Source of the DNA: Mesorhizobium ventifaucium
GTDB lineage: Bacteria > Pseudomonadota > Alphaproteobacteria > Rhizobiales > Rhizobiaceae
NCBI RefSeq assembly: GCF_935822925.1
Contig: NZ_CAKXZS010000030.1
Location: 121,553-185,552, forward strand
Reading direction: 5' to 3'
Length of the DNA: 64,000 bases
In this document: positions 60,980-64,000 of the stretch, piece by piece
Layout of the letters: every line of letters starts with the position of its first letter
Numbering within the stretch: position 1 is the stretch's first letter
Made by a program: the position numbers and the translations under genes
The notes under the pieces: generated by a model
What the model saw: the letters and a program-made list of their open reading frames with translations, nothing else
Database searches by the model: none
Told to the model about the DNA's origin: nothing

Positions 60980-62311
60980 ATGCAGACAGCATTCGCTGCC
61001 GCCGAGCCGCGCGGCAAACTTCCGTTCTACCGGCATCTCTATGTGCAGGTGTTGGCGGCGATCGCCGCCGGCGTCCTTCTCGGCCACTTCTATCCCGAAA
61101 CCGGTGAGGCGATGAAGCCGTTCGGCGACGCCTTCATCAAGCTGGTGAAGATGGTGATCGCGCCGGTGATCTTCCTGACGGTGGCGACCGGCATCGCCGG
61201 CGTTTCCGACCTGCACAAGGTGGGCCGCGTCGCCGGCAAGGCGATGATCTACTTCCTGGCATTCTCGACGCTGGCGCTTGTCGTCGGCCTCGTCGTCTCG
61301 AACGTCGTCCAGCCGGGCGCCGGCATGCATATCGATCCGGCCACGCTCGACGCCACAAAGGTGGCGACCTACGCCGAAAAAGCCCACGACACCAGCATCG
61401 TCGGTTTCCTGATGAACATCATCCCCGACACGATCACCGGCGCTTTCGCAAAGGGCGACATCCTGCAGGTGCTGTTCTTTTCGGTGCTGTTCGGGCTCGC
61501 TCTTGCCGCGGTCGGCGATCGCGGCCGCCCGGTCGTCGATTTCCTGCAGGCATTGACCACGCCGATCTTCCGCCTCGTCGCCATCCTGATGAAGGCGGCG
61601 CCGATCGGCGCTTTCGGCGCCATGGCCTTTACCATCGGCAAATACGGCATCGGCTCGATCGCCAACCTCGCCATGCTGATCGGCACCTTCTACCTGACCT
61701 CGCTGCTGTTCGTGCTGGTGGTGCTGGGCGCGGTCGCCCGCTACAACGGCTTCTCGATCCTGGCGCTGATCCGCTATGTCAAGGAAGAGCTGCTGCTGGT
61801 GCTCGGCACCTCGTCCTCGGAAGCGGCACTGCCGGGCCTGATGGCCAAGATGGAGCGCGCCGGCTGCAACCGCTCGGTGGTCGGGCTGGTCGTTCCAACC
61901 GGCTATTCCTTCAACCTTGACGGCACTAACATCTACATGACGCTGGCCGCGCTGTTCATCGCCCAGGCGACAGACACGCCGCTCACCTTGGGCGACCAGA
62001 TCCTGCTGCTCGCCGTCGCCATGCTGAGTTCCAAGGGCGCCGCCGGCATCACCGGCGCCGGCTTCATCACGCTGGCCGCGACGCTCTCGGTCGTGCCCGC
62101 AGTGCCGGTCGCCGGCATGGCGCTGATCCTCGGCGTCGACCGCTTCATGTCGGAGTGCCGGGCGCTGACCAACTTCATCGGCAATGCGGTGGCGACCGTG
62201 GTCGTGGCGCGCTGGGAAGGGGAACTCGACCAGACCAGGTTCGCTGCCGCGATGGCCGGCGACTTGCCTGAGGAGGCCGATCTGTCGCTGCCGGGGCTGC
62301 AGGCCGCCTGA
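60980..62311 (+). CDS. dctA: C4-dicarboxylate transporter DctA
   Basis: The product is 443 aa from the ATG at 60980, chosen because GGAGG lies seven bases before it and because the promoter lies just upstream. The frame is open from 60893 but that ATG would precede the transcript. Family motifs are FIKLVKMVIAPVIFLTVATG, the hairpin serine-rich loop LGTSSSEAALPGLMAKME, TGYSFNLDGTNIYMTLAALF (sodium and substrate site) and the last-helix end RFMSECRALTNFIGNAVATV. It imports succinate, fumarate and malate with sodium or protons in the inner membrane, and feeds nitrogen-fixing bacteroids in rhizobia. Confidence 0.96.
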   Translation: MQTAFAAAEPRGKLPFYRHLYVQVLAAIAAGVLLGHFYPETGEAMKPFGDAFIKLVKMVIAPVIFLTVATGIAGVSDLHKVGRVAGKAMIYFLAFSTLALVVGLVVSNVVQPGAGMHIDPATLDATKVATYAEKAHDTSIVGFLMNIIPDTITGAFAKGDILQVLFFSVLFGLALAAVGDRGRPVVDFLQALTTPIFRLVAILMKAAPIGAFGAMAFTIGKYGIGSIANLAMLIGTFYLTSLLFVLVVLGAVARYNGFSILALIRYVKEELLLVLGTSSSEAALPGLMAKMERAGCNRSVVGLVVPTGYSFNLDGTNIYMTLAALFIAQATDTPLTLGDQILLLAVAMLSSKGAAGITGAGFITLAATLSVVPAVPVAGMALILGVDRFMSECRALTNFIGNAVATVVVARWEGELDQTRFAAAMAGDLPEEADLSLPGLQAA

Positions 62312-62333
62312 ACCGTTCAGGTCTGCATGGCAT

Positions 62334-62366
62334 ATCCCGAAGCCGGCTTGCCGCCGGCTTCGGGAT
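62334..62366 (+). terminator. Strong hairpin after dctA
   Basis: A perfect 14-bp stem (ATCCCGAAGCCGGC / GCCGGCTTCGGGAT) with a 5-base loop lies 22 bp after the dctA stop. It has no T-run, but its size and position make it a likely terminator or mRNA 3' stabiliser. Confidence 0.8.
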
Positions 62367-62858
62367 AGCCGCCGCCAATCTCCAACATCTGTAATTATCC
62401 ACAGGCCATGCCGCTGTGCGCTGCCTCAGATGTAACAGGGTTGTGAATCTTGTTCTTGGCGCGGGGCTTGTTCCAGCCGTATTTGAAGGTCAATATTCGC
62501 CATGCCTTCAAGGCGGCGCCCGTCCGCTTCGATCCCGACCTGATCGCGACCGAAGGCGAGACGTTTCCGTCGGGCTCGGTTGCGACCGGCCGAAATCGTC
62601 GGAGCTTTTGCTGCCGCCGACCACAATCTTGACCAAGGCGGCAGCCTCGAAGGCAATGGCGGCCTCAATATGAAGTCGCAAAGCGAGACGTGACCGTCTC
62701 CTGGTGGAAGGCGCAGGCTTTCCTCCTAGGAACTCGTCGGGCACTTTGAAGAGGGGGCACTTGAAGAGGGGGCACTTGAAGAGAGGGCGCTTGAAGCGGG
62801 GGCAGGGCCCGTAAGCGGGCTTCTGCCGAAACCAAAGCAAGATGTGAGGTCAAACGCG
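62367..62858. other. Gene-poor interval with possible coding relics and tandem repeats
   Basis: About 490 bp with no supported gene. A plus-strand reading near 62600-62687 (ending LEGNGGLNMKSQSET then stop) has natural-looking composition and could be the tail of a broken gene, but no start or family is seen. Tandem repeats occupy 62743-62804, followed by a small GCCCG / CGGGC stem at about 62808. Confidence 0.4.
62743..62804. repeat. Four tandem copies of a 15-bp unit
   Basis: The unit CACTTGAAGAGGGGG is repeated four times with a few changes, ending about 55 bp before the glycosyltransferase start. It lies in the leader and could affect expression through copy number. Confidence 0.85.
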
Positions 62859-63923
62859 ATGCAGTCTGTCCCGAGGGTTCCGGTATCCATCATCATTCCG
62901 AACTACAATTACGCGCGTTTCCTCAAACGCAGCATCGATAGCGCCCTCGAGCAGGACTACGCGGATGTCGAAGTCATCGTCGTCGACGATGCATCGCAGG
63001 ACAACTCCACGACAATCATGGGATCATATGGGGACGGGATCCTCGCCTGCCCGCGCGCGCAAAATGGCGGGCATGCGGCGGCGTTCAACACCGGCTTTGC
63101 GGCAAGCTCGGGCAAGATCGTCCTGTTCCTCGACGCCGACGATTACCTCTATCCAACCGCCGTCTCGACGATCGTCGACACCTGGGATGCGGCAACCGCC
63201 CAGGTGCAGTCCAGGCTGCATATCGTCGACGAACGGCAACACATCAAGGACGTCTTTCCGCCGCCCGAGCTGCCCTTCGACAGCGGTGATGTCATGCCGA
63301 AACTCCTGCACAAGGGCCGCTATCAGACGACCGTGACCAGCGGGCTGGCCTTTGATCGCACAACCCTCGAATCGATCATGCCTATACCGGAGGCGGAGTT
63401 CCGCCAGGGCGCCGATGGCTACCTTGCAACGCTGGCGCCCATGTATGGGCACGTTCAATCCATCGACGAATGCGTCGGCGCCTACCGGATCCATGGCGCC
63501 AACCATTCGGTCTTCGGTGAAAAGCTCGCCGAGCGGGCACGCTGGCGGGTAACCCACGATTTCCGCCGCATGCAGGCGCTTTCGGATCAAGCCTCCGGGA
63601 TCGGCCTGACTATCGTGCCGTCAGAGGCTGTCCGCCACGATCCGGTCCACCTGGAAGAGCGGTTGGCGTCGCTGTGCGCAGACAAGCGCCGGCACCCCGT
63701 GGCCAATGATTCCCGGCTGGCGCTCGGGGCGGCGGGCGCCGTCGCCAGCCTCGAAATGACGGCGTCGCTGCGCCGGCGCGCCGTCCTTGCCGCCTGGTTC
63801 CTGTCGGTCGGGGTGTTGCCGCGGAAAATGGCGACGGCGGTGCTGTCGTGGAAGCTCGACGCATCGTCTAGACCGGCATTCCTTAGCCGTCTGTCCAAGA
63901 CGATCCGCCACGCCATGGGGTAG
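62859..63923 (+). CDS. Family 2 glycosyltransferase
   Basis: The 354 aa product starts at the ATG at 62859, after AGG. The GT-A fold shows VPVSIIIPNYNYARFLKRSI, VEVIVVDDASQDNST, GGHAAAFNTGFAASSGKIVL and the metal-binding FLDADDYLYP. A further acidic motif (FRQGADGYL) matches the later ED/DG region. The C-terminal 100 residues are helical and basic (SLRRRAVLAAWFLSVG) and may touch the membrane. It would transfer a sugar to a polysaccharide or lipid acceptor. No other polysaccharide gene is seen before the window ends. Confidence 0.9.
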   Translation: MQSVPRVPVSIIIPNYNYARFLKRSIDSALEQDYADVEVIVVDDASQDNSTTIMGSYGDGILACPRAQNGGHAAAFNTGFAASSGKIVLFLDADDYLYPTAVSTIVDTWDAATAQVQSRLHIVDERQHIKDVFPPPELPFDSGDVMPKLLHKGRYQTTVTSGLAFDRTTLESIMPIPEAEFRQGADGYLATLAPMYGHVQSIDECVGAYRIHGANHSVFGEKLAERARWRVTHDFRRMQALSDQASGIGLTIVPSEAVRHDPVHLEERLASLCADKRRHPVANDSRLALGAAGAVASLEMTASLRRRAVLAAWFLSVGVLPRKMATAVLSWKLDASSRPAFLSRLSKTIRHAMG

Positions 63924-64000
63924 AAGTCCGTCGTCCGAAGCGGAGCGCATATCCGCTCGATAGTTGGCGGGACAGCGCCCCATGGGCGCTAACTTAGGGG

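Noticed and set aside
62508..62840. A minus-strand frame with repeated KCPLF units
   Set aside because: The repeat is only the translation of the 15-bp tandem array; no start signal or fold is seen.
1..64000. Search for tRNA, rRNA, integrase or transposase genes
   Set aside because: Nothing with the required sequence features was seen on reading either strand; a covariance-model search would be needed to exclude small RNA genes fully.

Overview
The window is high-GC, densely coded alphaproteobacterial DNA. Gene content (ehu/eut ectoine catabolism, dctABD, many LysE, Lrp, LysR and amino-acid ABC genes) and abundant palindromic intergenic elements of the kind found in rhizobia point to the Rhizobiales, most likely Mesorhizobium or a close relative. 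The genus call is an inference from style and content. I saw no rRNA, tRNA, CRISPR array, transposase or integrase.

Layout. 0-13 kb is a mixed housekeeping and accessory stretch: a 5'-truncated DapA-family gene, two LysE exporters (one degenerate), an O-methyltransferase, a Tat-exported aldo/keto reductase, small secreted proteins, an acylphosphatase, a nucleotidyltransferase/metallophosphoesterase pair, an isolated nuoD and an L-2-hydroxyglutarate-oxidase-like flavoprotein.

13-31 kb is an ectoine/5-hydroxyectoine utilisation island. Its core is enuR-ehuABCD-eutABCDE on the plus strand. Divergent from it are an AsnC/Lrp regulator, a semialdehyde dehydrogenase (DoeC-like) and a class III aminotransferase (DoeD-like); a second class III aminotransferase, a YkoF protein and a frameshifted alcohol dehydrogenase lie beside them. 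The transporter imports ectoines, EutABC are assigned to hydroxyectoine-to-ectoine conversion, EutD opens the ring, EutE deacetylates, and transaminase plus dehydrogenase carry diaminobutyrate to aspartate.

31-36 kb holds a phytochelatin-synthase-like papain-fold enzyme, a 24-residue membrane peptide, and a translationally coupled type III polyketide synthase / methyltransferase / FAD-oxidoreductase operon, which looks like a small natural-product cluster. 36-43 kb holds gene remnants, a berberine-bridge-type oxidase, a DUF2778 protein, ThuA and Gfo/Idh/MocA enzymes and a GFA-family gene. 43-47 kb is a three-gene operon (N-formylglutamate amidohydrolase, QEGLA-motif metallopeptidase, ATP-grasp ligase) bracketed by two diverged copies of the GFA gene 3' end, so it may be an inserted cassette of unknown chemistry.

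47-57 kb holds a secreted beta-propeller protein, an Lrp / saccharopine-dehydrogenase-like / polar-amino-acid ABC operon with one frameshifted permease, a LysR gene divergent from a quinone reductase, and a BKACE-family enzyme. 57-62 kb is the classical C4-dicarboxylate system dctD-dctB divergent from dctA, with a clear sigma-54 promoter and candidate DctD sites. A GT2 glycosyltransferase closes the window. Several genes carry single-base frameshifts, which may be real decay or sequencing error.
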